In this document: piece by piece, positions 25,915 through 35,842 of the stretch
How positions within the stretch are numbered: the first letter of the stretch is position 1
Layout: every line of letters starts with the position of its first letter
Assembly: GCA_003635255.1 (NCBI GenBank)
Contig: PYJC01000001.1
Span: 1-62,605, forward strand
Direction: 5' to 3'
Source of the DNA: Candidatus Poribacteria bacterium
Lineage (GTDB): Bacteria; Poribacteria; WGA-4E; WGA-3G
DNA length: 62,605 nucleotides
The notes under the pieces: generated by a model
Databases searched by the model: none
What the model was told of the DNA's origin: nothing
The model's input: the letters and a program-made list of their open reading frames with translations, nothing else
Program-made: the position numbers and the translations under genes

Positions 25915-28299
25915 ATGATAACACATTTCAATATTGACTTTCATCTCAGACAAGTTACACGAGGGGTCAATTTCTTTCTCCTACTATGGCTGTGCGCGCT
26001 AGTCGTTCCACAAGGTGTTAAGGCACAAACGGAGTCAGAGCCCCGCCGCACAGAAACCGAAATATTAAGAGAAAAAATATTGAGTGAGGAAACTAATTCC
26101 GACAGTGGGCAGACCGAACGAGAGCTGCCACGTATGTCAGCACACCGGATGTCTGAAGAAATCAAAGTCGATGGAGTGTTGGACGAACCCATTTGGCAAA
26201 GCGTGGAGCCGATCCGTCAACTCTACCAAATCCAACCCGACCAAGGTGAACCAGCGACAGAACAGTCCGAAGTACGCATCCTTTACGATGACAAAAAGTT
26301 GTACTTCGGATTCATTTTTTTCGATTCGGAAATGGATAAAATCGTCGCTAACGACATGCGTCGGGACTCCCCAGGTTTGCGTTCCAACGATTACGGTTTT
26401 CTATTGCTGGATACCTACAACGACCGACGAAATGCCGTTTTTTTCCGATTTACGCCAGTAGGTGGGATGGAAGATACGGCGGTCTCCAACAGTGGTGGGA
26501 GTCTCAATACAAGCTGGGATATTGTTTGGGAGTGCCGTTGCAGAATTAATGAAGACAATTGGACAGTAGAAATCGCAATTCCGTTCAACCAACTCCGCTT
26601 TGAAAAAAGTGAAGTCATGAGCTGGGGATTAAATTTCGGACGCGAAATCGCACGAAAACGGGAAATTGACGCATGGAATGAGGCACCCAAGACCTACGGT
26701 GGACTGGCAAAGTATCGCACCGCCTATTTCGGCACACTTGAAGGGTTAGAGGGAATTTCTCCATCAAAGCAGCTGGAATTGCTACCGTATCTACTGCCCG
26801 GAGCAAGTTATACATCGGGAGTTGAGGGAAGTGAAGGTGGCTTGGACCTGGATATTAAGTACGGCGAAGCTCAGATCCATCGTGGCAGCGCGTTCGCGTT
26901 TCTTAAGGGGGGCTTGGACCTTAAATACGGCGTAACGCCGAACCTGACTGCTGATTTGACTATTAACACCGATTTCGCCCAAGTCGAAGCGGATCAGGAA
27001 CAAGTAAACCTCACCCGTTTTAGTCTCTTCTTCCCTGAGCAGCGTCCGTTTTTCTTGGAAGGTGCCAGTATCTTTGATGTCGGGATTCCACGTCCAAGTT
27101 TCCGTAGACCACCCCCTTTACTGCTTTTTTACAGCCGTCGTATTGGACTCGCAAAAGGACACGCAATCCCGATCCTCGGCGGCGGCAAAATGACCGGGAA
27201 AATTGGATCTTACGATATAGGGGTCCTGAATGTATTGACTAACAAGTTTAAGGATGATGAATTTCAGATAGGTCAACCCCCTGCCGATGAACCACGGACA
27301 AATTACTCGGTAATACGCGTGAACCGGGACATCTTAGAGGGTTCAACTGTTGGCGGTATCTTTATCAATAAACAAGATACTGATACATACAATCGTACAG
27401 CTGGACTTGACTTTTCTTATCGTCCGACGCGAGAGATTAATATTGATGGGTTATGGTCGCGCACTTTTGAAGCAGATATTCTTGGAAATAGCAATGCCTT
27501 CTTTATTGGAGGTGATTGGCGGACGAATCTGTTTCGACTTAACAGCTCATATACAGACATCGGCGAGGATTTCAATCCGGAAGTCGGTTATATTCAACGT
27601 AGAGATGTCCGGCGTTTTCGGGGTGGTGGAAGTTATACACCCTGGCCCGACAAATTTGGCATTCGCGAAATTCAGATTGGACCGGAGATCGATCTCGTGC
27701 TGACCCAAGCGAATGAGTTAGAAACCCAAGAGATAACTTTTGATACCCAATTTGAATTTGAAACGGGTGACGACATTGGGTTTGAAGTCAAGAATACGAC
27801 CGAACATTTGGATGCAGGGTTTTACCTTCAAGGAGAGAGAATTCCAGCCGACGATTACAATTTTACAGCGTTTCAGATCTCAATGCGAACGAGCAGCAGT
27901 CGGATGCTTGGGGCACAAATACAGGTGGAATTCGGAGAGTTTTATAGCGGCACGAGACGCGGCTTTTTAATAGACGCAACCGCCAGACCCAATGCTAAGC
28001 TGAGCATAGAACCGTTCATCGAATTTAATCGAATTACGCTACCTGATGAAGAATTCGACGCTAATGCTTTCGGTGGACGTGTTAGTTATTCCTTCTCAAC
28101 GACACTCTTCACGAAGTTGTTCACGCAATGGAGCACCGATAGGGATGTGTTCTCCACCAACTTTTTGGTGAACTACATCTATCGTCCCGGCAGCGATTTC
28201 TATCTCGTCTTTGACCAAAATTACGACACCCGGGATGGCGGTATCAAGCTGCTCGGTTGGACGGTTGTCGGGAAAATGACATACTGGTGGAATCCGTAA
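25915..28299 (+). CDS. DUF5916-type outer-membrane protein with CBM9-like domain
   Basis: Exported protein of 794 residues with signal core FFLLLWLCALVVPQGVKAQ. Residues 80-225 resemble a family 9 carbohydrate-binding module (IKVDGVLDEPIWQSVEPI, EVRILYDDKKLYFGFIFFDSE, WTVEIAIPFNQLRF). Residues 270-794 are rich in alternating beta-strands with aromatic ends and contain FSLFFPEQRPFFLEGASIFD, the hallmark of DUF5916 proteins. The chain ends VVGKMTYWWNP, consistent with a beta-barrel last strand. It probably sits in the outer membrane and binds or passes glycans. The exact function is unknown. Confidence 0.87.
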   Translation: MITHFNIDFHLRQVTRGVNFFLLLWLCALVVPQGVKAQTESEPRRTETEILREKILSEETNSDSGQTERELPRMSAHRMSEEIKVDGVLDEPIWQSVEPIRQLYQIQPDQGEPATEQSEVRILYDDKKLYFGFIFFDSEMDKIVANDMRRDSPGLRSNDYGFLLLDTYNDRRNAVFFRFTPVGGMEDTAVSNSGGSLNTSWDIVWECRCRINEDNWTVEIAIPFNQLRFEKSEVMSWGLNFGREIARKREIDAWNEAPKTYGGLAKYRTAYFGTLEGLEGISPSKQLELLPYLLPGASYTSGVEGSEGGLDLDIKYGEAQIHRGSAFAFLKGGLDLKYGVTPNLTADLTINTDFAQVEADQEQVNLTRFSLFFPEQRPFFLEGASIFDVGIPRPSFRRPPPLLLFYSRRIGLAKGHAIPILGGGKMTGKIGSYDIGVLNVLTNKFKDDEFQIGQPPADEPRTNYSVIRVNRDILEGSTVGGIFINKQDTDTYNRTAGLDFSYRPTREINIDGLWSRTFEADILGNSNAFFIGGDWRTNLFRLNSSYTDIGEDFNPEVGYIQRRDVRRFRGGGSYTPWPDKFGIREIQIGPEIDLVLTQANELETQEITFDTQFEFETGDDIGFEVKNTTEHLDAGFYLQGERIPADDYNFTAFQISMRTSSSRMLGAQIQVEFGEFYSGTRRGFLIDATARPNAKLSIEPFIEFNRITLPDEEFDANAFGGRVSYSFSTTLFTKLFTQWSTDRDVFSTNFLVNYIYRPGSDFYLVFDQNYDTRDGGIKLLGWTVVGKMTYWWNP

Positions 28300-28335
28300 C
28301 TGATGGGTGGGACTTGCCCCGTATATTATTCTGCT

Positions 28336-28356
28336 GGCGAAGTTTTAAACCTCGCC
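28336..28356. repeat. 21-bp near-perfect palindrome (TTT-N-AAA core)
   Basis: The arms are GGCGAAGTTT and AAACCTCGCC around T, with one mismatch. It lies between two convergent genes, so it could end both transcripts. Confidence 0.7.
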
Positions 28357-28368
28357 AATGTAGAGTGG

Positions 28369-30519
28369 CTACTGCACCCACGGTCTCGCCTGTTTGATTG
28401 AGAGTTTACCGTCCCTTGTAATCTTAAACTCAATCTCCATAGCAAAATCTGGTCTCCGAGAAGCAGGACTATACAACTGATCGAATTTGTTATGTATCAT
28501 TGCGAGGTGACCACTTAGTTCGCGTAGATAGGCATCCGTCAGAATCCGTTCGTTGTTTGTCGTCCGATTAGAAGTTGTCACCACTCTGTAGTTATTACTA
28601 TCCCACCAATCCATAAGGATCTCTTCTGGAATAGATTGCTCTTCAGGATTCGTCACAAGGTCCTCACCGACTTGGGTGTTGAGGTAGTAATTCCCAATTG
28701 TTTGATAGACGACATCATCGGTCACAGCCACCCCGTTCGCCAATTCATCTGCAAAATTAGGATGGACAAGCACCCCCATAGCAGTAGCGAGGTGGTCAAT
28801 GCGATAGAAATCTCGCGCCTCAAAGGCACGGAAATTCCAGAGACTCGCATACACCTGTTTAATGGATTTAGAGAGGTGTCCCTCGTCTGGATGATGTGTA
28901 AAAGAATCGTATAAACCTGCTCCACTGAAACCGGGTAGGTCTTCGTTGTTCGTACTGGAACGACACCGGAGGGATGCCCCCTCTGGAAACGCGCTTTGCA
29001 ATTCCGAAAGCGCATCCATCATCCACGCCGGCATTTCACCCTTCTTAATCTCTGATCGAAACTTTTTCAGCTCCGTCTCCTTCGCATCGTGATCATTTTG
29101 AAACCCCGGATCTTTAAGTAAATTCTCAAGCTTCTCATAGAAGCCGTTGTGTTTCATGAATTCATCATAGAAGTAGAAGGATATACCAAACCCATTTGGC
29201 ACGCTCCCTTCAGGAAACCCGAATGTGCGTAGCGTCGCTACATTCGCGGTTTTGACACCAAAACCTGATGCATCTGTGAAGCGGATACTATCAAGTGGCA
29301 GAACCTTTGTAAAAGAGAGATTGCGTTCAGGTTTCTGTGCCTTCGCAGGACGCAAATCGGCAAAATGCTTCTCCACCTCTTTGCGCGTCGCCTCCCCAAT
29401 TTCAAAACCATCCGCGTTCACTTCATAGTAAACATACTTACCGATAAGCCGTGCGATTCTTTCTGTTTTCCATGCTTCAGCGATGAAGGCGTTGGGGACT
29501 TTGTCCTGAATAGCACGAAGGTTGACATGCGAAAGCGGCGTTTGCCGAACACCCGTGATAACTCCGGCGACCCGAGGCATCTCGTTTGGTAAGGTTTTGC
29601 AGATGACAATGTCCCGAACCGTAGGACGTTCATCAGCCTCCAACACACGCAGCCGACCGTATGATGCCGCCTGATTCAGCGGAAGGTAACCGATATTGGC
29701 ATAGAGATCGTCTTCAAAATAGACCGGAAACGCCGCAGCGTCATAGAGTGCCCTTTCCCGATTATAAATACCAATGGCACCCCATAACGGGCAGTAACCG
29801 AGCCGATTTTTCAGTATCGGCATCTTTGCTACGAGTAGATCATGCGCCAGTTTAATTTCTTCAAACGGAAAGCCATCATTCGGATTAAACTCAAAAGTAT
29901 AAACACCGGGTTCACCATTTGGAGCCACAGAAAGTGGACGATAACTCAGCACACCTCGCATCTGACCTTGCCCGCGTCCTAACCCCACAGCCCGCATGAA
30001 ACTACCGTGAGAGCGATGCGTCTCCGTATTCATGAAATAAAGTTGCGGGTTTTGGGTATGTGTCCTCTCAATCTGAAATTTTACAAATTCAATTCCAGTC
30101 AATTGCGTGTCAATACGAACATCTATGCCTTGATACGACAATTTCTTAAAAGTCTCACGATCTGGAATCGTGGCTGCGCCATCCCTGAATTTAACCTGCT
30201 CAGGATCCAAGCGTGGTCCTGAGGGTTCCCTCGAACCGCGTCCTCTACCGAACCCACCTCTGCCGCGAGATCTCTCTCGCTCTCCACTTTGCATCTCACG
30301 GATCTCTTGCGCACTGAACTTGTTGCCTCTCACGGCTTCAAGTCGCATCACTCTAAACATGAGTTGCTGTTCAGCTCCGCTAAGCGTATTATTCTGATCA
30401 AGGTCAAACCGTTTTTCATTTACTGAAAGTTCATTCTGCGACCAAGCCGTTAAGACAACTATCGTCGAAAACATCAGGGCGCAAGCGAAAAGTGCTAAGA
30501 TAAAGTCTTTCTGTTTCAT
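28369..30519 (-). CDS. Exported dikinase-like protein (swivelling His domain then PPDK-type ATP domain)
   Basis: The start ATG 30519 follows AGGAAA and gives 716 residues with a signal peptide (FILALFACALMFSTIVVL). A single EF-hand-like loop FDLDQNNTLSG follows, then an Arg/Gly-rich linker. Counting from the ATG at 30531, residues 310-350 resemble a phosphohistidine swivelling domain, with His 335 in TPLSHVNLRA. Residues 415-720 are a pyruvate phosphate dikinase/PEP synthase ATP-binding domain, with LRCRSSTNNEDLPGFSGAG and the terminal KLSIKQARPWV. This order, His domain before ATP domain, is that of glucan water dikinases, not of PEP synthase. No pyruvate-binding barrel is seen. Export of an ATP-using enzyme is odd. 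Confidence 0.8.
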   Translation of the reverse strand: MKQKDFILALFACALMFSTIVVLTAWSQNELSVNEKRFDLDQNNTLSGAEQQLMFRVMRLEAVRGNKFSAQEIREMQSGERERSRGRGGFGRGRGSREPSGPRLDPEQVKFRDGAATIPDRETFKKLSYQGIDVRIDTQLTGIEFVKFQIERTHTQNPQLYFMNTETHRSHGSFMRAVGLGRGQGQMRGVLSYRPLSVAPNGEPGVYTFEFNPNDGFPFEEIKLAHDLLVAKMPILKNRLGYCPLWGAIGIYNRERALYDAAAFPVYFEDDLYANIGYLPLNQAASYGRLRVLEADERPTVRDIVICKTLPNEMPRVAGVITGVRQTPLSHVNLRAIQDKVPNAFIAEAWKTERIARLIGKYVYYEVNADGFEIGEATRKEVEKHFADLRPAKAQKPERNLSFTKVLPLDSIRFTDASGFGVKTANVATLRTFGFPEGSVPNGFGISFYFYDEFMKHNGFYEKLENLLKDPGFQNDHDAKETELKKFRSEIKKGEMPAWMMDALSELQSAFPEGASLRCRSSTNNEDLPGFSGAGLYDSFTHHPDEGHLSKSIKQVYASLWNFRAFEARDFYRIDHLATAMGVLVHPNFADELANGVAVTDDVVYQTIGNYYLNTQVGEDLVTNPEEQSIPEEILMDWWDSNNYRVVTTSNRTTNNERILTDAYLRELSGHLAMIHNKFDQLYSPASRRPDFAMEIEFKITRDGKLSIKQARPWVQ

Positions 30520-30712
30520 CAGTTTCCTCATTAATGGTCGAAAATTTTCGGTATATACCTTTTATTAGATTAGGCAAATCACGGTTGAATTTGTTCAGAA
30601 AAAATAGTGTCTATTTCGCAACAAAAGTTTTCTTTTATAACGGTGGGTCTCATGAAGTTCCAAAATTTATTCACATATCAAAAGGGCTGCTTTTCAGTAG
30701 GTTTTTATGCTA

Positions 30713-30757
30713 AAACCCAACACTTTCACCGCTTAGAGACGATGAAATGTTGGGTTT
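30713..30757 (-). terminator. Hairpin terminator after the LamG gene
   Basis: AAACCCAACACTTTCA (30713-30728) and TGAAATGTTGGGTTT (30743-30757) form a long stem with a 14-base loop. On the minus strand the stem is followed by TTTT-like bases, 36 bp after the stop of the LamG gene at 30793. Confidence 0.6.
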
Positions 30758-30792
30758 CACGTGGATAATTCGGCTGAATGCCATCCGGTCAT

Positions 30793-31560
30793 TTAGTGTT
30801 TTGATTTCAACTTCGCCCAAGTTGTGGCAAGTTTTGCTTGTGGGGAAACCGCTGCAAAACCGAGCGCGACAGATAACCCACCCTCTGCAATCGCTTTCAC
30901 ATCATTCTCTGAGAGTGCAACATTGAAAAATGCGATCTCATCAATAAGCCCCGTGTAAGCCTCCTGTTTGTCGTCTCTTGAACCGATAAATTTAGGTCCC
31001 GTTTTAAATGGACCCGCGGCATCATTGGATGCTTCTAACTCGCCATCGACATAGACATGCACTTCTTTACCATCATAAGTCCCTGCAATGTGATGCCACT
31101 TATCATCGTTCAACAAACTTTTAGACCACGTATTATGGGGAATCGGTTGTGCACACTGTCCAGCGAAATTTAATTTGTGGTCTCTTAATGTCAAGATAAC
31201 GTCGCCGCAGGGACCTACAATAATGTCAGACCACGCGGGGGCTGCAGGCGTTTTAATCAAAGCAACGATCGATACTTTGTCCTCATAGTCTGCAAAATCG
31301 CCGACAGCAACATGTGCTCCACCCTCAAACTGTAGAGCTTCACCGTACTTGCCAGTGTCCCATTTAGCACCAACAATCTCTCCGTCATTGCCATTTTCGG
31401 AAGAATCTTTTGCCACGCCACCTTTACCTTCATCAAAAAACCATATTCCCAAAGCTGCATCCGGATCGAGCTTAGCGGAACTTAGATTTGGAATCATGAG
31501 ACTGATACAGATCAACGTTCCATATACCAAAATCGTTTTTCCGAATTGGATACCTCTCAT
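30793..31560 (-). CDS. Exported LamG-domain protein with C-terminal TTWAK tail
   Basis: Protein of 255 residues with signal peptide (ILVYGTLICISLMIPNLSSA). The LamG fold shows the usual start WFFDEGKGGVAKDSSENGNDG and the later strands DKWHHIAGTYDGKEVHVYVDGEL and GLIDEIAFFNVALSENDV. The family binds carbohydrates or proteins outside the cell. The C-terminus KLATTWAKLKSKH is the shared tail. It lies 32 bp downstream of the GH36-like gene with an AATGGAGGT ribosome-binding site, so the two are probably co-transcribed. Confidence 0.9.
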   Translation of the reverse strand: MRGIQFGKTILVYGTLICISLMIPNLSSAKLDPDAALGIWFFDEGKGGVAKDSSENGNDGEIVGAKWDTGKYGEALQFEGGAHVAVGDFADYEDKVSIVALIKTPAAPAWSDIIVGPCGDVILTLRDHKLNFAGQCAQPIPHNTWSKSLLNDDKWHHIAGTYDGKEVHVYVDGELEASNDAAGPFKTGPKFIGSRDDKQEAYTGLIDEIAFFNVALSENDVKAIAEGGLSVALGFAAVSPQAKLATTWAKLKSKH

Positions 31561-31592
31561 TTTTTACCTCCATTTGAATAGTTAGATCAGAC

Positions 31593-33644
31593 TTATGTTT
31601 CAGATTCAATAACGAGATAACTAACGCTCTTTGCCTCCATCTCAATAGGAATCTCAACGTTGTAATTCCTATCAATTTTGTGCGCTTTGGGTTCTCCTTC
31701 TTTTTCACGAATCTTGGCAATTTTAGACAAGCCAGTATAATAGAGCGGTAAGTTCAAAGTCATCTGTTGCACCGTCCGCGTAGGATTATAGAGCATCGCG
31801 AGTCCACAAGGGCTGATCTGCGCGTTCGCGTGAAGCACACAATCAATAGAACGCCCATCTGGACGGCGCACATGAATCAGGTCAGACTCTAATATTGGAC
31901 GATATTTTTTGTAGAAGTCAACCCATTTCTTAACGACGGCTTTCGTCTGTTGAGTATCAAAAAGTCGAGGCCCGCGATAGCACGCAATCACACCACTGCC
32001 GAAGTTCTGTGCAAGATGTGATTCATAGTCATCAAGATGGTCACAAAGCGGTTCAAATGTTGCGGCTTGTCCACCACCGTGATATTCTACCAACGGAACG
32101 AACATCCACCCCATACTCGGTGTCTTTTCATACGTCCCATCGTAGATATTCTGTCGGGCAATTAGAATTTGCCGCTCGCGGGGTAGACTGAAATTTGTTT
32201 CGCGATACCCCATACCGCATTTGTTTGAACCGTTAAGGTAATAATTATCTGGTGAATTGATATAGATACCGCGTTTTCGGCATTCGTGGTAAAAATGAAC
32301 GCACGCTTCCCACTGACGCAACTGCGAATCCGCCAAACCGTTATGGTGTGCGTGCGTCGTTGAAGCACAGACATCACCGTGATAAGGACCGTCAGTTTCT
32401 ATGATATCCATTCCAGTTGCATCCATGAAATTCAACACGCGCCGGAAATAGCCATCTGCCCAGCTGCTCGCAAGACAAGCACTCTGTCCGAACCTACTTC
32501 CAGGTTCACCCGTGTCTGGGTCAATACAGTTAAATTCTTCACCCACACCCCGTGAAGCACACATCAACGTATAACCACCGATTTGAATACCTTTGCTATG
32601 CGCATAATCTGCCAATGCCTTCATTGTAGCGATGTACGCCGAGTCTTCACTTTCAACATTGAAGCCGCTCCCAAAGGTCATAATCACCATTTCAAACCCG
32701 ACTTCGGCGCACTGATCAATTGCCAAACGGACTGCGTCTGGCTCGGCACTCCGAACATGCATCAGAATTGGATTCTCTGTGACCTGTGGCGCGACCGTCC
32801 GATACATTTTGCGGCGTGCGAGTCCTTTGCGCTCATGATTATCATTATCATGCAAAATCTCGAAGGTGCGAAAACTCTTGAAAGTCTCTCCCGATTGAAG
32901 AATCACCCCCGGACCGAGTGGATAGTGACTGCTCATCAACAGCGGCATTTGATAGCGATAATCAATTTGTGTCATGTAATCGGCATCGGGTCCCCACTGT
33001 GTCGTTTCCATTCTGCTGAAGGCATAGTCGCTCTCGACATGTAACCGATGCTGTTCCTGCTCATTAACCGCCAAGATTTCACAGCTTAAGGCATCCAATT
33101 GAACCGGTTCTTGACCCTCATTGTGAATCGTGATCCACTTGGACAGTACCGGAATACCTTGGTAGAGTTCATAATGCACACAAACCCGAAGGGCATCAAC
33201 CGATGGTGGCGGTGAGAACACAACCGTCAGTGTCACACCCGCTGGCGGATATACTGACGGTATCGTAGAACGTCTGCGTACCCACGGATAGGGGGTTTCT
33301 GGTTCACCGACCCAATATTCGCGAAACTGAAAGGCATTCTCGTCACTGCTCAAGTCCGCAATCCAATCCGAATCAAGATAGGCGTAGTCAGGCTGTCCTT
33401 TTAAGCCACCGACCTCAAATGGGTGTCCGTTAATCGTAAGTACCGCCTCTGGTTTAACACCACGAAGCACACTGCTACCCGTAATTTGATTGGTATAATC
33501 GACCGTTGCGAAATTAGGTGAGGTGACAAAGGTTCGCCGAATGAGTCCGTTATCAAGGATAAGCCGATCATCCGTTTCTTCTACCGAAGCGGGCTGACAA
33601 AACGGCTGAACCAACCAATCATTTTGCTGTGGTGTGTACTGCAT
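31593..33644 (-). CDS. GH36-like (alpha-galactosidase superfamily) glycoside hydrolase
   Basis: The 683-residue protein has an N-terminal beta-sandwich (1-290), a TIM barrel (about 300-600) and a C-terminal beta domain. Barrel strands are visible as GFEMVIMTFGSGFN, GIQIGGYTLMCASRG and MDIIETDGPYHGD, where the Asp near residue 417 occupies the nucleophile position of clan GH-D. The end fits an all-beta cap (SVSYLVIESET). No signal peptide is seen, so it is cytoplasmic unless an atypical signal exists. Substrate is a sugar with an alpha-linked galactose or N-acetylgalactosamine by family analogy only. The LamG gene follows 32 bp later. Confidence 0.75.
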   Translation of the reverse strand: MQYTPQQNDWLVQPFCQPASVEETDDRLILDNGLIRRTFVTSPNFATVDYTNQITGSSVLRGVKPEAVLTINGHPFEVGGLKGQPDYAYLDSDWIADLSSDENAFQFREYWVGEPETPYPWVRRRSTIPSVYPPAGVTLTVVFSPPPSVDALRVCVHYELYQGIPVLSKWITIHNEGQEPVQLDALSCEILAVNEQEQHRLHVESDYAFSRMETTQWGPDADYMTQIDYRYQMPLLMSSHYPLGPGVILQSGETFKSFRTFEILHDNDNHERKGLARRKMYRTVAPQVTENPILMHVRSAEPDAVRLAIDQCAEVGFEMVIMTFGSGFNVESEDSAYIATMKALADYAHSKGIQIGGYTLMCASRGVGEEFNCIDPDTGEPGSRFGQSACLASSWADGYFRRVLNFMDATGMDIIETDGPYHGDVCASTTHAHHNGLADSQLRQWEACVHFYHECRKRGIYINSPDNYYLNGSNKCGMGYRETNFSLPRERQILIARQNIYDGTYEKTPSMGWMFVPLVEYHGGGQAATFEPLCDHLDDYESHLAQNFGSGVIACYRGPRLFDTQQTKAVVKKWVDFYKKYRPILESDLIHVRRPDGRSIDCVLHANAQISPCGLAMLYNPTRTVQQMTLNLPLYYTGLSKIAKIREKEGEPKAHKIDRNYNVEIPIEMEAKSVSYLVIESET

Positions 33645-33747
33645 GTGAAATCCCTATTCCGACAGATTTTGAGGGCGACCCGTTTTTCAGGCGGTGTGCC
33701 TCTTTTAGTCGTTGTTGTGTCTTATATTTTCCAAACCGAAAAAAAAG

Positions 33748-33776
33748 TCGTCAATTTCACAGAAAACTGATACAAT
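33748..33776 (+). promoter_or_regulatory. Weak sigma-70-like promoter for the desaturase gene
   Basis: TCGTCA (33748-33753), 17 bp, and TACAAT (33771-33776) precede the desaturase start by about 100 bases. Only the -10 box is close to consensus. Confidence 0.3.
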
Positions 33777-33882
33777 ACCTACAAAGAACACATTTTTGAG
33801 AATGTAGGCTACCTCATTATACCAAAGGGTCTCTCTTTCTACCACATTTTTTATGGAACTCACGTTATAGAGGAATATTTAA

Positions 33883-35028
33883 ATGTCTTATCAACCCCTT
33901 GCTGAAGTCCGAAAAGTGCTTCGCGTAAAATGGTACCGGAGCAAAATAGATCACACAACTTTACGGAATCTATCAAAACGAAGCGACTTGCAAGGCTGGT
34001 TTCAGGCGGGTGGGCATCTTGCCCTCTGGCTATTGACGGGTAGCTGGGTCTACCTCTTTTGGTCACAATCAATGTGGCTCGGATTCCTCATTGCCTTATT
34101 TGTACATGGCACCGTCGCCAGTTTTTTCAAAGGGACCGCCAATCACGAGTTGGGACACGGCACTGTATTTCGGACCAAGTGGCTGAATAAATTTTTCCTT
34201 TACCTATTTAGCCTTATAAGTTGGTGGGATCATTTCGACTACGCCAGTAGCCATACCTATCATCATCGCTACACCTTATATCCCGAAGGCGATCGCGAAA
34301 ACCTTCTCCCGCTTGAACCCAAGTTAGGCTCCCCATTCGTTCTCCAACTGTTTACTATAAATTTGCTCACGCAACCCGGTCGCACCTTTAGCAAAGGCGG
34401 GTTGATTGCTGCAGTTATTTGTACCCTCCGTAGTGCTTTTGGTAAAGAAGGACCGCCAGATGTTCCGAGTCAGGAATGGCTCGCATCATTACATGCAGAC
34501 CAACCCGAAGAGCACAAAAATTCGATTTGGTGGTCGCGGATCCTGCTCCTTTTTCACGGCACACTGTTCATCGTTTCACTCGCCACGGGCTATTGGGTTT
34601 TTCCGCTCATCATCACTGCCAGCGCATTTATTGCAAACTGGGGATCCTATGCCGTCTCTATGCCCCAACATTGTGGTTTAAAGGAAAATGATCCCGACTT
34701 CCGCAAATGCGCACGCTCAATCAAACTCAATCCCGTAGCAGAGTTTTTGTATTGGCGTATGAATTGGCACATTGAGCATCACATGTTTGCTGGTGTGCCC
34801 TGCTATAATTTGAGAAAATTGCATCATCTCGTTGCCGAAGATATGCCCGAACCGCGCACGCTTTTAGGGGCTTGGCGAGAAATGCGTGAAACCTGGCAAC
34901 GACAGAAAACCGACCCTGACTACTTTTTTGATACGCCGCTCCCGCCAACGGCTAAGCATATCCCCACCGAAACACCCGATAGGCTGGAAAGCTCTATTGG
35001 AGAGTTGGCTCCTAAAGGGTTGAAATAA
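33883..35028 (+). CDS. Membrane fatty acid desaturase/hydroxylase
   Basis: Protein of 381 residues with the three histidine boxes of di-iron membrane desaturases: HELGH (88-92), HTYHH (124-128) and HIEHH (296-300). Helical hairpins flank them (50-85 and 205-255). The enzyme introduces a double bond or hydroxyl into acyl chains, using oxygen and a reductant. Head-group and position specificity cannot be read from the sequence. TATAGAGGAA precedes the ATG. The LamG gene follows after 14 bp, so they share a transcript. Confidence 0.9.
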   Translation: MSYQPLAEVRKVLRVKWYRSKIDHTTLRNLSKRSDLQGWFQAGGHLALWLLTGSWVYLFWSQSMWLGFLIALFVHGTVASFFKGTANHELGHGTVFRTKWLNKFFLYLFSLISWWDHFDYASSHTYHHRYTLYPEGDRENLLPLEPKLGSPFVLQLFTINLLTQPGRTFSKGGLIAAVICTLRSAFGKEGPPDVPSQEWLASLHADQPEEHKNSIWWSRILLLFHGTLFIVSLATGYWVFPLIITASAFIANWGSYAVSMPQHCGLKENDPDFRKCARSIKLNPVAEFLYWRMNWHIEHHMFAGVPCYNLRKLHHLVAEDMPEPRTLLGAWREMRETWQRQKTDPDYFFDTPLPPTAKHIPTETPDRLESSIGELAPKGLK

Positions 35029-35042
35029 GGAGAAATTTCGTC

Positions 35043-35825
35043 ATGAAAAATGTTATAAGTATAACGTGTTGTGCAATACTGATGACTTTGCTAATATCTG
35101 GTGAAAGCCTGCTTGGCATCGCACAAGATGAACACACCGTCCTCCTCTATACCTTTGAGTCGGGGGCAGGGAAGACCGTCAAAGACCTTTCTGGTAACGG
35201 AAACGATGGTAAACTCATGGGACCGAAATGGGGGGAAGGCAATCCGGGGGGTGGACTCGTCTTTGCTGGAAATGGACCCAGAGATTTTGTAGAAATCCCC
35301 GATAGCGAGAGTTTAGATTTAACTGAAGGGCTTACCGTGGAGATGTGGATGTACCTTGAGGCGTGGTCAACCGCTGGTGGCACCGGTGCCACTAAAGAGA
35401 CAACATACAAAGTGGGACCCCGGAGCGACAAGAAGGTTTTGATCCGAATGACTACAGATGAGAAGGCATGGGGTGCCGCAGTTGTTGCCGGTAAAACAGA
35501 CGTGCCGTTGAGAAAGTGGGTGCATATCGCTGGCACTTACGACGGAAAATCTGGTGAAGGTAAGATTTATATCGACGGTGTCTTAGACGGCGAAGGCAAA
35601 ATCGGCGGCAATATCACCCCAAATAACGATGTTTTATGGCTAGGACGCGGTGCCGGCCCCTTTTTAGAAGGACGGATGGACGAAGTACGAATCTCCAATA
35701 TCGCACGCTCTCAGCAAGAAATTCAGGAACTGATGAACAAAGGCATCGAAGGCGTATTGGCGGTGAAACCAGAGCACAAGTTGGCAACAACATGGGGAAA
35801 ACTGAAGTCAGACTTTGCGCGATAG
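35043..35825 (+). CDS. Exported LamG-domain protein with C-terminal TTWGK tail
   Basis: Protein of 260 residues with signal peptide (ILMTLLISGESLLGIAQ). The LamG domain starts LYTFESGAGKTVKDLSGNGNDG and includes WVHIAGTYDGKSGEGKIYIDG and GRMDEVRISNIARSQQEI. The tail HKLATTWGKLKSDFAR is the best match to the tail consensus. It is encoded right behind the desaturase gene and just before the exported hydrolase, which starts 17 bp later. Confidence 0.9.
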   Translation: MKNVISITCCAILMTLLISGESLLGIAQDEHTVLLYTFESGAGKTVKDLSGNGNDGKLMGPKWGEGNPGGGLVFAGNGPRDFVEIPDSESLDLTEGLTVEMWMYLEAWSTAGGTGATKETTYKVGPRSDKKVLIRMTTDEKAWGAAVVAGKTDVPLRKWVHIAGTYDGKSGEGKIYIDGVLDGEGKIGGNITPNNDVLWLGRGAGPFLEGRMDEVRISNIARSQQEIQELMNKGIEGVLAVKPEHKLATTWGKLKSDFAR

Positions 35826-35842
35826 AAAGGTATTCAAAAACC

